9,835 bases of DNA from an uncultured Clostridia bacterium. GTDB lineage: Bacteria > Bacillota > Clostridia > Oscillospirales > Acutalibacteraceae. The notes beneath the pieces were generated by a model. The model ran no database searches. It was given only the letters and a program-made list of their open reading frames with translations, and was not told the origin of the DNA. Below, one piece after another: positions 1-6,131 of the stretch. Each line of letters starts with the position of its first letter. Positions within the stretch are counted from its first letter, which is position 1. The stretch covers positions 1 through 9,835 of the forward strand of contig CAMMKL010000060.1 in assembly GCA_946497265.1 (NCBI GenBank), given 5' to 3'. The translations under genes were made by a program, and so were the position numbers.

Positions 1-251
1 GTACCTTCCAAATGGTTTTCCGTTGGCCATTTTCATCAAAGGGGTCGGCGCACCAGCTAAACGGCATACCCCATTGCAAAATGTTCCCTGGCTGATCGGA
101 CACAGGGCAGGCAAATCTCTTTTGCGAATGGCTACGGCTTAACGCCGGAGCGCCGGCCGCGATGACGGCCGCCGTGTTTTCATCCAGAGGCTACTTTTAC
201 CTTAGCCCCGGTTTTGGGAAACGTTTTTTCAAACCTTTTGGAACGCAACAT
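1..251 (-). pseudogene. Unrecognised gene start with an apparent frameshift, cut by the window edge
   Basis: On the minus strand a good ribosome binding site (GGGAGGG, 5 nt gap) precedes an ATG at 251. The reading frame gives 23 residues (beginning MLRSKRFEKTFPKTG) and stops at TGA 182-180. One frame over, an open frame begins just after a TAG, in the same place where the first frame dies, and runs uninterrupted to position 1. It reads LDENTAAVIAAGAPAL near its start and ILQWGMPFSWCADPFDENG near the edge. This second frame has no plausible start of its own, so the simplest reading is one gene with a single indel near 180-190, either a real mutation or a sequence error. I do not recognise the family. 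The codon pattern and the composition of the second frame look protein-like, which is why I list it, but this remains inference. Confidence 0.4.
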
Positions 252-381
252 ATCTTCCCTCCCATCGAGCCGCCGCTTTTTGCGGTATGCAAAATGGGTG
301 GTAACCAACTTCTCCTGCTATGTCTAATTCCTTCCCTGTGGCCGATCATTCCGGCCACCATAGGTAACTACATTAGGTTTT

Positions 382-426
382 ATACGCCGGTATGGTTTCA
401 TGTGGAACATGCCGGCGTATTTTTTT
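382..426 (+). terminator. Intrinsic terminator, plus strand
   Basis: Arms of 13 nt (382-394 and 408-420) pair with a single G-U wobble, enclose a 13-nt loop, and are followed by seven T residues (420-426) on the plus strand. The minus-strand flank has no T run, so the terminator faces right. No plus-strand gene is visible upstream within the window, so what it terminates is unknown. It could be an unannotated small RNA or a transcript entering from beyond the left edge. Confidence 0.7.
394..409. other. parS-like ParB/Spo0J site (14 of 16 matches)
   Basis: The minus strand reads TGTTCCACATGAAACC. The Bacillus subtilis parS site is TGTTCCACGTGAAACA, so the match is 14 of 16, with differences at one central base and the last base. 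ParB/Spo0J nucleates on such sites close to oriC for chromosome segregation. The site occupies the loop and inner stem of the 382-426 hairpin, so the partial symmetry could also be a by-product of that hairpin. Function is inferred only from similarity. Confidence 0.35.
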
Positions 427-469
427 CGCCCTGCGCATCGGGCTGTGTCTTACGATTTCGGGGATAAGC

Positions 470-499
470 GAAGCCCTCCTACCTTCGTAGGAGGGCTTC
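470..499 (-). terminator. Perfect 13-bp hairpin behind the GH112 gene
   Basis: Arms GAAGCCCTCCTAC and GTAGGAGGGCTTC are perfectly complementary around a 4-nt loop. The hairpin starts 17 nt past the stop codon of the phosphorylase gene. Neither flank has a T run, so it is not a textbook intrinsic terminator. It may act as a weak terminator or as a 3'-end stabiliser of the mRNA. Confidence 0.55.
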
Positions 500-516
500 T
501 CACCGTTTATCTATTG

Positions 517-2682
517 TTAGATTTCATACCAAATGATCTCGTTGGCATCCATATCCAACTCGAAGCTCGTACCGTCGCCCTTATAAACCGTGGTGTGCTG
601 CGGCTCGTACGTATTGTTGACAACGCAGTACTTGCCGTTCTTTACATAGGCGTGCACTTCCACATTAAAGTTGCTGCTGAACCACTTGTGCAGGTTCTCC
701 TCATCATGGCTGCTCCACAGGATAGCGCGATACAGCAGACGGCTGTTTTCAAAGCTGTAGGGCAAACCGCTTACATATACGGTACGGCCCTTGCCAAAGT
801 CATTAACGGCAAGCTGTACCTCTTTTTCGCGCTGTACCAGAATGGTAGTGCCTTCGTAAGCATAAATATTCTTCTTGCCCTCGCCGAAGTCGATCTCCTT
901 GGTGCAGTCTTCGGTGATGAAGTGCTTGTGCTCATCCCAGTTATACTTATCATAGTTCAGGGTAAAGCCGCGCTCTTCTTCCACGCCCATCACAGTGGCA
1001 AGCTGGAAGTAGTGGCCCTGATACTGGTGCGCAGCGGGTTCGCCGACCCCGATAAAGCCGCCGCCGTTATAGATAAAGCTCTTAATCGCGCTGACGATTT
1101 CCGGATCGGTCCAGGCTTCGCCGCCGGTATGGGCGGTGTCCGCATCGCCTACATTGATGATAACGTCGATATCCTTGAGGATGGAGGCGTCCGCCTTGAT
1201 GTCGTCAAAGCTGATGAAACGCACGTCGAACGGCGCGCCGGAGAGGGCTTCGATCACGCCGGCATAACTGTAATTCTGCTTCTGATACAGGGCGTGGTGC
1301 ACCATGTGGCAGCCCCAGGAACGGGCCTTACCCCAGCTGTTGAGCACGGCGACCGTCTTCACGCAATACGGCGTTGTACCCTTGATGTTGGTGTACAGGG
1401 TGCGGAACTCATCGCAAACGCTCTGGATGTAATCGACAAACTCGGGGAAATCAAGCGCCAGCTTGAGGTATCCGCCGTAGCCGATGCGGTCGATGGGCTT
1501 GCGCAGGATGGCACGGCGTGCGGTTACCCAGTTTACCTTGGCCTCGCCTACGGGGTCCCCGCCTTCGTGGAAGGTATCCGGGAAGAAGTAAGGCAGGAAA
1601 CGTCCCTCCGTGTATTTTACACCGGGGATGTCGCTGATCAGGCGCAGGGTGCAGCCGTTGCCCACGCTGCCAACCACAGCGTCGATGCCGATGGTCTTAA
1701 ACTCGTCCATAAAGGGCTCAGTGCCGATCCAGTGGTCGCCCAGGAACATCATGGCTTCCTTGCCGTATTCATGGGTGATATCCACCATTTCCTTGGCAAG
1801 CTTTGCCACCTCGCGGCGCTGGAAAGCCTGAAAATCCTTAAATTCCTTAGACGGGATGCGGTACTGGTTGTTGTAATAGCCCTGGTCGATGATGTATTCC
1901 GGGCGGAACTTATAGCCGACCTCCTCCTCAAACTGCTTTAGGATATAGGGGCTGACGGAAGCGGAGTAGCCGTACCAGTCCACATATTTCTCCCTCTTAA
2001 GTTCGTCAAACATCAGGGTAAACTGATGGAAGAAAGTAGTATACCGGATGACGTTGACATAGGGATGATCCTCGATGAACTTACGCAGCCGCTTCATGGT
2101 GAACTCATGGGTTTTGGGCTGACGCACGTCGAAGGTAATCTGGTGCTCAACGCCCTTCCAGTCGTTTACCACGGCGTTGTACATATGTACCGGGTCCCAG
2201 ATCAGATAAGCCAGAAAGCTTACGGTGTAATCATGGAATTCTTGGGTATTCCGGATGGTCACGTCGCCGGTGGCGGAATCGTAGCTCCACTGGGAGGTAG
2301 GCACCACTTCTCCGGTGGTGCGGTCGATTACTTCCCACCAGCGGGCAATGTCGTCTTGGTCGTTTACCTTCATCAGCTCATCGCTGACGCCGCTCATCAG
2401 ATGGATGGAAAGGGTGTCGCCGGTGGCGGTGTGGAAGCCGGTCATGATGTAGCATTGCTGCACCTCGTCCGGATTCGCCTTTGCCCAGGCGTTGTCCTTG
2501 CGGGTAGTGTAATACGTGGAATATACTTTCGCATCGACGTTTTTGAGTTCTTCCGGAAACTCGGTGCCATCACAGTCACGAATGGCGTCCGCTCCCCATT
2601 TCTTCATGATTTCAAGCGTTTCGGGGATAACGTCCATATCCGTTGGGATCGTAACGCGGCCCCTTGACAATTCCTGATTCAT
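517..2682 (-). CDS. lnpA: GH112 1,3-beta-galactosyl-N-acetylhexosamine phosphorylase
   Basis: A cytoplasmic enzyme of 721 residues that should split galacto-N-biose and/or lacto-N-biose I with phosphate into galactose 1-phosphate and GalNAc or GlcNAc, saving one ATP on mucin- or milk-glycan disaccharides. Length fits the family (about 720-750). The reading frame is open up to 2748, but ATG 2682 is preferred: it has GAGGTG 6 nt upstream and its protein starts, like family members, at MNQELSRGRVTIPTD. Compared from memory with the Bifidobacterium longum enzyme there is a constant +3 offset: Arg32, Asn166 and the proton donor Asp313 correspond to Arg35 (ADAIR), Asn169 (DPVHMYN) and Asp316 (GDHWIGTEP). 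Further family blocks are EGRFLPYFFPDT (about 359-370), NSWGK (448-452) and GGGFIGVGEP (540-549). No signal peptide is visible. The gene stands alone: no transporter, hexosamine kinase, galT or galE is next to it. Choice between galacto-N-biose, lacto-N-biose and related acceptors cannot be settled from the sequence, and the less common galactosyl-rhamnose specificity in the family cannot be fully excluded. Confidence 0.93.
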   Translation of the reverse strand: MNQELSRGRVTIPTDMDVIPETLEIMKKWGADAIRDCDGTEFPEELKNVDAKVYSTYYTTRKDNAWAKANPDEVQQCYIMTGFHTATGDTLSIHLMSGVSDELMKVNDQDDIARWWEVIDRTTGEVVPTSQWSYDSATGDVTIRNTQEFHDYTVSFLAYLIWDPVHMYNAVVNDWKGVEHQITFDVRQPKTHEFTMKRLRKFIEDHPYVNVIRYTTFFHQFTLMFDELKREKYVDWYGYSASVSPYILKQFEEEVGYKFRPEYIIDQGYYNNQYRIPSKEFKDFQAFQRREVAKLAKEMVDITHEYGKEAMMFLGDHWIGTEPFMDEFKTIGIDAVVGSVGNGCTLRLISDIPGVKYTEGRFLPYFFPDTFHEGGDPVGEAKVNWVTARRAILRKPIDRIGYGGYLKLALDFPEFVDYIQSVCDEFRTLYTNIKGTTPYCVKTVAVLNSWGKARSWGCHMVHHALYQKQNYSYAGVIEALSGAPFDVRFISFDDIKADASILKDIDVIINVGDADTAHTGGEAWTDPEIVSAIKSFIYNGGGFIGVGEPAAHQYQGHYFQLATVMGVEEERGFTLNYDKYNWDEHKHFITEDCTKEIDFGEGKKNIYAYEGTTILVQREKEVQLAVNDFGKGRTVYVSGLPYSFENSRLLYRAILWSSHDEENLHKWFSSNFNVEVHAYVKNGKYCVVNNTYEPQHTTVYKGDGTSFELDMDANEIIWYEI

Positions 2683-2888
2683 TTTCTGCACCTCAATTCT
2701 AATTTTTTCACCAGCCGAAGCCGGGCCGAGCCGTACGCACGGGAACACGCCATAGTATCCGTTTCCGCTTTTGGCCGCCCATGCGCCGTTTTCCGCCGCC
2801 GGGATCGAAGTCCCTATGACTGCCCGGCATCCGCCTGGCCTGTTTGCGCCACTGCCGGCAAAACAGAGGCTTTGCCTGTACTCTGTCT
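2683..2888 (-). promoter_or_regulatory. Long structured 5' leader of the GH112 gene
   Basis: From the expected transcription start near 2888 to the ATG there are about 205 nt. On the transcribed strand I see an ACAGAG/CTCTGT hairpin right after the start, an 8-bp hairpin with one bulged T (2840-2866, arms ending CTGTTT and AAACAG), and a small GGGA/TCCC hairpin (2801-2814), followed by GC-rich sequence. I could not match it to a known riboswitch class. It may be a regulatory leader responding to sugar supply, or simply a long leader. No separate gene is visible here. Confidence 0.35.
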
Positions 2889-2894
2889 ACTGAT

Positions 2895-2923
2895 ATTATG
2901 CCAACAATTGCACAGAAAAGCAA
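2895..2923 (-). promoter_or_regulatory. Sigma-A promoter of the GH112 gene
   Basis: On the minus strand the -35 box is TTGCTT (2923-2918), the spacer 17 nt and the -10 box CATAAT (2900-2895). It is the best-spaced pair upstream of the phosphorylase gene. Confidence 0.6.
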
Positions 2924-3168
2924 TGGTTTTTCCATGAAAAATTTTATCTCTTTCATTCCGGAAGGGGGTCTGGAAGCCTCCTTCATATAACGACGGCTTC
3001 TCCTTTTTGTTGCATCGGCTCTGTCGCCCGTCACTTGTTTTCCTATTAGGATAAATATAAAAAAATAATACTAACAGTATTTTCTTATATCTCCTTCCGA
3101 TGTTCTTTTCCTGATTCCGGAGCTAACCTTGTAAAATACATAGAAAAAACCAGATTGTATTTATTGTA
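2924..3168. other. AT-rich intergenic stretch without a gene
   Basis: No convincing coding sequence. On the minus strand there is a possible second -10 box TACAAT (3168-3163) with only a weak -35, an SD-like GGAAGGAGA near 3090 that is not followed by a usable start codon, and a GAAGCC/GGCTTC inverted repeat near 2970-3001. The large spacing between the possible promoter and the GH112 gene suggests leftover regulatory sequence of the decayed Rnf cluster or nothing functional. Confidence 0.3.
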
Positions 3169-3767
3169 TCACATAAATCCGTAAAAGTAAAAAGGCATTG
3201 CGAAATTATACTTTAAAATCGGTTGTCCGTACCCAATTGTCAAGTACGGTAAAACCCCATAAAAGCGAGGGATAAAATCCCAAATAAACAGCGCGGGCAA
3301 GCCCAACGCGCGGCTCATACCGGCGTTGCCAAGGCGTTTGATTCCTTCTGCCGTTCGCCACGCCGCCATGGTAAACCCTACGCTCAAGCCAAGGCATAGT
3401 CCTAGCATTGCGGCCACAATGCAATTGATCGAGCTCGTGGGCAGCATGGTTTTGTATGTTTCAAAGACCTTCGGCAAACACGCTTTCATCCCCGCGCCGT
3501 TAATATATAAAGGGCAACCGCACACATCTTATATACTAATAGTTAAAAAATAATCCATTTACCCCATTAGTTAATAACCGGCTCTAAGGAGCTTGTCAGC
3601 AGAGCGGTGGCTAGGGTAAAAAAACAAAGCAAAATGCTATGGGCACAACTGCTTGGGTTTCTGAGCGGCGCGAAGCATCCGGCTGGAACCAATCCCTCCT
3701 TCCAGCACCAAGTTTTCCGCAACGACCGCCGACAGCGCATAACCGACGAGTTCCCAAAATTACTCAC
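3169..3767 (-). pseudogene. Decayed RnfA-like membrane subunit
   Basis: A GTG start at 3767 with AAGGAG 8 nt upstream (3781-3776) opens a frame that soon shifts. The neighbouring frame carries ELVGYALSAVVAENLVLEGG and IGSSRMLRAAQKPKQL, which fits the first helices of RnfA/NqrE-type proteins. The first frame then resumes with the hydrophobic SILLCFFTLATALLTSSLEP, meets TAA at 3569-3567 and another TAA shortly after. A third segment, from MKACLPKVFETYKTMLPTSS at about 3489, runs through INCIVAAMLGLCLGLSVGF to GLPALFIWDF, resembling the second half of RnfA. The full span of 599 nt equals about 199 codons, the normal length of the family (about 190-200). At least three frame changes and two stops make it a pseudogene. 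Rnf subunits A and E form the membrane core of the sodium- or proton-pumping ferredoxin:NAD+ oxidoreductase. Subunit identity (A rather than E) is inferred from motif resemblance and order. Confidence 0.6.
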
Positions 3768-3839
3768 CGTTAGCGCTCCTTACTGTGCCGTCTCTTACGG
3801 CGACGCTTATTAACGGTTTGTATAAACGCTTATAAAAAT

Positions 3840-4064
3840 TCAATTAGTATAAAACCAAACGAGCATATGCAGCAACAGGCAGGCGGGCACGAGCTAACCC
3901 CCCAGGACTAGGGACGGCGCCACGCAGTTTTGCAGGCTGGTACCCGCAGCAATGACCGGGCATAGTCCGATTGCGCCGATCAGGAGTGGGTTTTAAAAGA
4001 GAATGCCATCCCAAAATAGATCTTTTATCGCCTCTTTCCTTTCCGGAATGGTTTTCGGCCCCAT
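3840..4064 (-). pseudogene. Truncated RnfE-like membrane subunit with in-frame stops
   Basis: From ATG 4064 one frame reads MGPKTIPERKEAIKDLFWDG, then stop TAA 3995-3993, then without a shift NPLLIGAIGLCPVIAAGTS, then TAG 3896-3894, then a hydrophobic LVPACLLLHMLVWFYTN and TGA 3842-3840. The block NP(x)L...GLCP(x)(I/L)A is the N-terminal signature of RnfE/NqrD proteins (typically about 200 residues). Here only about 75 codons remain before the next gene start at 3767, so most of the gene has been deleted as well as interrupted. An SD-like GGGGA lies 8 nt upstream of the ATG. Position between RnfD-like and RnfA-like remnants agrees with the usual rnf order (C-D-G-E-A-B). Confidence 0.65.
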
Positions 4065-4149
4065 GAAGTTTTCCCCATTTTCTTTTTAAACGGTGGAAAA
4101 CTCCCCCGGATCTTTTGCAACGAAAACGCCCGTCCGATTCTCCAGGCGA

Positions 4150-4690
4150 CCCGGTAATTACGGGGCTTACTGTATTGGCCGGCAGAAGTGCAAAACACGC
4201 GCCCTCTTCGCAGGGGCCAAATACCGCATCGCCATGGTAAGCAGGGCGGCAAAACACCCGTACACGCTCCGCCCCAGCCGGGTGCTCAGGCTGGTGGAAG
4301 GTTCGGTTACCATAAAGGCCACACAGAAAACCAGCATACCGGGGGTTCGTTCAAACAGGACCGATACTCGTGGCGGCGACCCTGGGCGAAAACGCCGCCC
4401 AAACAGCGCATACCGCTAGATATGTCGCAGCCGCATCCCAGTTTGCCATGCGCCGGACAGTGAAATACACCCTGCAGGCCGGTACGGCCAACACGGCGGT
4501 CGCTCCATCTGCTCCAGGGGAACACACCGGGCGAAGCCCTCTTTTCAGCATAGCTGCCGGGGAATCTGCACAGATCACGCCGGGTAACGGCAGCGCCGCC
4601 TTCCGGCGGAGAGGGTCCTTAAAAGAATACTTTTTCCCGCCAGCAAACGCACGCAAGCAAAAACCTGCCGTCGCCCGGTAAATAAATACA
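4150..4690 (-). pseudogene. Decayed RnfD-like subunit (C-terminal part)
   Basis: The clearest part is the C-terminus: MLVFCVAFMVTEPSTS then TRLGRSVYG and ALLTMAMRYLAP in one frame (from 4337), continuing after a +1 shift near 4212 as CEEGACFALLPANTVSPVI to about 4150. This is the pattern of RnfD/NqrB C-termini (FMVTDPVTS..T..GR..YG...L.TM..RY.G..EG..FALLLAN..SP.ID). Upstream, another frame has GADGATAV near 4512-4490, where RnfD carries the GAT motif whose Thr is covalently flavinylated. The 5' third of the gene is missing: RnfD is normally about 300 residues, and the recognisable sequence fades out near 4690, next to the mecA promoter. At least two frame changes. Identity is well supported by the C-terminal motifs; the exact left and right limits are approximate. 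Confidence 0.65.
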
Positions 4691-4706
4691 TCCTTTATTT
4701 CACCTC

Positions 4707-4735
4707 TTGCACACAGCCTGTCCCTATCATATCAT
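4707..4735 (+). promoter_or_regulatory. Sigma-A promoter of the mecA-like gene
   Basis: Plus strand: -35 TTGCAC (4707-4712), 17-nt spacer, -10 TATCAT (4730-4735). It predicts a start near 4742 and a leader of about 96 nt. Confidence 0.6.
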
Positions 4736-4759
4736 GGGAACAGGCACATTGTTTTTGGG

Positions 4760-4827
4760 AGTGCGGCGCATCCCGACAAAGGAGATTTTTCCCCTTTGCT
4801 ACCGCACTTCAAAAAGCTATCAAAGGG
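4760..4827 (+). promoter_or_regulatory. mecA leader with nested and competing stems over the ribosome binding site
   Basis: An outer 7-bp stem pairs AGTGCGG (4760-4766) with CCGCACT (4802-4808), and an inner 6-bp stem pairs CAAAGG (4777-4782) with CCTTTG (4793-4798). The same CCCTTTG (4792-4798) is also perfectly complementary to CAAAGGG (4821-4827), which contains the start of the Shine-Dalgarno sequence. The two pairings exclude each other, so the leader could switch translation on (inner stem formed) or off (SD covered). Pairing is seen directly; switching is inference. Confidence 0.4.
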
Positions 4828-4837
4828 AGGTGCTGTT

Positions 4838-5410
4838 TTGTTGATTGAACAGGTAGATGAAACACGGCTTATCATCCTTCTTTCCGCCAAAGACCTGGAG
4901 GATTTGGGGCTTACGTTTTCGGAACTCAACTGGCAGGAGGCAAAATGCCGTTCGCTGATGGAAACCCTGCTGCAAAAAGCGTTTGAAGAAACCGGATTTT
5001 CCGCCGAGGGTAAGCGCATGCTGATTGAAGCCGCACCGGGGGCGGACGGCTGCGTCATTGTTGTAACGCTGATTCCACAGAAGGAAACCCGGAAACGATA
5101 CAAAAGAAAAGAGCAGCCGGAGGTGCTGCTCTATGAATTCGAATCCGCCGAGGCGCTTTTATCGGCGGCCGCCCGGTTTTCCACGCGGAAGGATATTCCA
5201 CAGGAGGGTAAGCTGGTGGAAATCGATGGGCGCTATTATTTGGCCCTTCTGGCGTTAAACCCGCTTACCCGAACCGCCCGCGCCCTGTTATCCGAATACG
5301 CCAGGCCCGCCGGGCGCGGCGTAGCCGCCACCGCGCACATGCTGGAATACGGCAGGCTTATAGCGCAAGGGGCGGTGTTTGACCAAATCAACACTGCTGA
5401 AGGCGCCTGA
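4838..5410 (+). CDS. mecA: MecA-like ClpC adaptor protein
   Basis: A 190-residue protein matching the two-domain plan of MecA/YpbH, which delivers substrates (in B. subtilis, ComK) to the ClpC-ClpP protease and helps assemble ClpC. The N-terminal part (about 1-75; LIEQVDETRLIILLSAKDLEDLG) fits the substrate-binding domain. After a short basic linker (KETRKRYKRKEQPE) the C-terminal part (about 95-185) shows the ClpC-binding domain pattern: LLYEFESAEALLSAAARF, then DGRYYLALLAL, then the HMLEYGRLI helix and a final hydrophobic turn. The start is TTG at 4838, 7 nt after AAAGGGAGG; no ATG lies in a better place, and the frame's ATG at 4796 falls within the structured leader with no SD. It is slightly shorter than B. 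subtilis MecA (218), mainly in the acidic linker, which here is short and basic. No competence genes are nearby, so its substrates in this organism are unknown. The 3' end overlaps rpe on the other strand by 23 bp. Confidence 0.85.
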   Translation: MLIEQVDETRLIILLSAKDLEDLGLTFSELNWQEAKCRSLMETLLQKAFEETGFSAEGKRMLIEAAPGADGCVIVVTLIPQKETRKRYKRKEQPEVLLYEFESAEALLSAAARFSTRKDIPQEGKLVEIDGRYYLALLALNPLTRTARALLSEYARPAGRGVAATAHMLEYGRLIAQGAVFDQINTAEGA

Positions 5411-6032
5411 TCATCTGCGCGGCGTCCGGCGCCCGAAACACGCTGGTGCCGGCCACGCAGATGTCAGCGCCGGCAGCCGCGCATAGAGGAGCGGTCGTTT
5501 CGTTAATGCCGCCGTCTACCTGTACCTGTATCTCCAACCCGCGGCGGGCCGCCTCTTCTTTTACCGCCCTTACCTTCGGCAGCATGTCCTCCATAAAAGT
5601 CTGCCCGCCGAAGCCCGGCTCCACGGTCATCACCAATACCAGAAAGAGCTTATCCAAATAAGGGAACACCTTCTCGATCGGGGTAGCCGGTTTCACGGAC
5701 AAGCCCGGCCGGATCCCCAGCGCGGCGATCGCGGCTATGGTTTCTTCCACCTTATCCTCCGCCTCAATATGAAAGGTAATCATATCCGCTCCCGCATCTG
5801 CAAATTCCCGGAGGTAACGGTGCGGCCGGTCGATCATCAGATGAACGTCAAACGGCACTTTGCTGATTGGCCGCAGGGCTTTGATTACCCCCGGCCCAAA
5901 GGATATGTTCGGTACAAAACAGCCATCCATCACATCCAAATGGATGTAGTCGCTTCCCCCTTCGCTCACACGGCGAAGCTCCTCCCCCATTTTGACGTAA
6001 TCGCAGGCCAGCATGGACGGCGCTATTTTCAT
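5388..6032 (-). CDS. rpe: Ribulose-phosphate 3-epimerase
   Basis: A 214-residue cytoplasmic TIM-barrel enzyme that interconverts D-ribulose 5-phosphate and D-xylulose 5-phosphate in the pentose phosphate pathway. Family signatures are complete: APSMLACD (Ser6) at the N-terminus, IHLDVMDGCFVPN with His31 and Asp33, DVHLMI with His64, VMTVEPGFGGQ (135-144) and VQVDGGI with Asp173. His31, Asp33, His64 and Asp173 are the expected metal ligands, and the two Asp also the acid-base pair. The phosphate-binding VAGTSVF follows at 193-199. Start ATG 6032 has GGGAGGA 6 nt upstream. Length is normal. It has its own promoter and is monocistronic. It converges on mecA with a 23-bp overlap and no intrinsic terminator between them. 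Confidence 0.96.
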   Translation of the reverse strand: MKIAPSMLACDYVKMGEELRRVSEGGSDYIHLDVMDGCFVPNISFGPGVIKALRPISKVPFDVHLMIDRPHRYLREFADAGADMITFHIEAEDKVEETIAAIAALGIRPGLSVKPATPIEKVFPYLDKLFLVLVMTVEPGFGGQTFMEDMLPKVRAVKEEAARRGLEIQVQVDGGINETTAPLCAAAGADICVAGTSVFRAPDAAQMIRRLQQC

Positions 6033-6085
6033 ATTTGTTCCTCCCTGTTGATTTGTTCGGGCCGTTTCCGGCTTATTCTTTTTTT

Positions 6086-6114
6086 ATTTTACAGGAAGCT
6101 ATCAAAAAGGTCAA
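6086..6114 (-). promoter_or_regulatory. Sigma-A promoter of rpe
   Basis: Minus strand: -35 TTGACC (6114-6109), 17-nt spacer, -10 TAAAAT (6091-6086). It predicts a leader of about 47 nt, which contains a small GCCG-GAAA-CGGC tetraloop hairpin (6060-6072). Confidence 0.7.
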
Positions 6115-6131
6115 TCTTTCCCTAACGCAAC

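Noticed and set aside
290..360. GGGTGGTAACC on the plus strand, reminiscent of a T-box antiterminator (GGGTGGNACCGCG)
   Set aside because: The conserved CGCG extension and the Stem I features are absent, and no synthetase or amino acid gene follows on the plus strand.
400..1941. A 513-codon open frame on the plus strand, antisense to the GH112 gene
   Set aside because: It mirrors the codon pattern of the well-supported minus-strand phosphorylase, has no family resemblance, and lacks a convincing ribosome binding site.
2750..2890. Resemblance of the GH112 leader to a c-di-GMP-I (GEMM) riboswitch (GGCAAA and GCGCAAA motifs)
   Set aside because: The motifs occur, but the order and pairing of the P2/P3 arms and the tetraloop-receptor sequence do not fit the consensus when read by eye.
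2708..3034. A 108-codon minus-strand open frame across the GH112 promoter and leader
   Set aside because: It overlaps the best promoter, its protein is basic and featureless, and it has no well-spaced SD at its start.
3844..4463. Several overlapping open frames on both strands between 3840 and 4660 as separate hypothetical genes
   Set aside because: They lack SD sequences and protein-like composition as wholes; pieces of different frames instead join into Rnf-like motifs, so the pseudogene reading explains them better.
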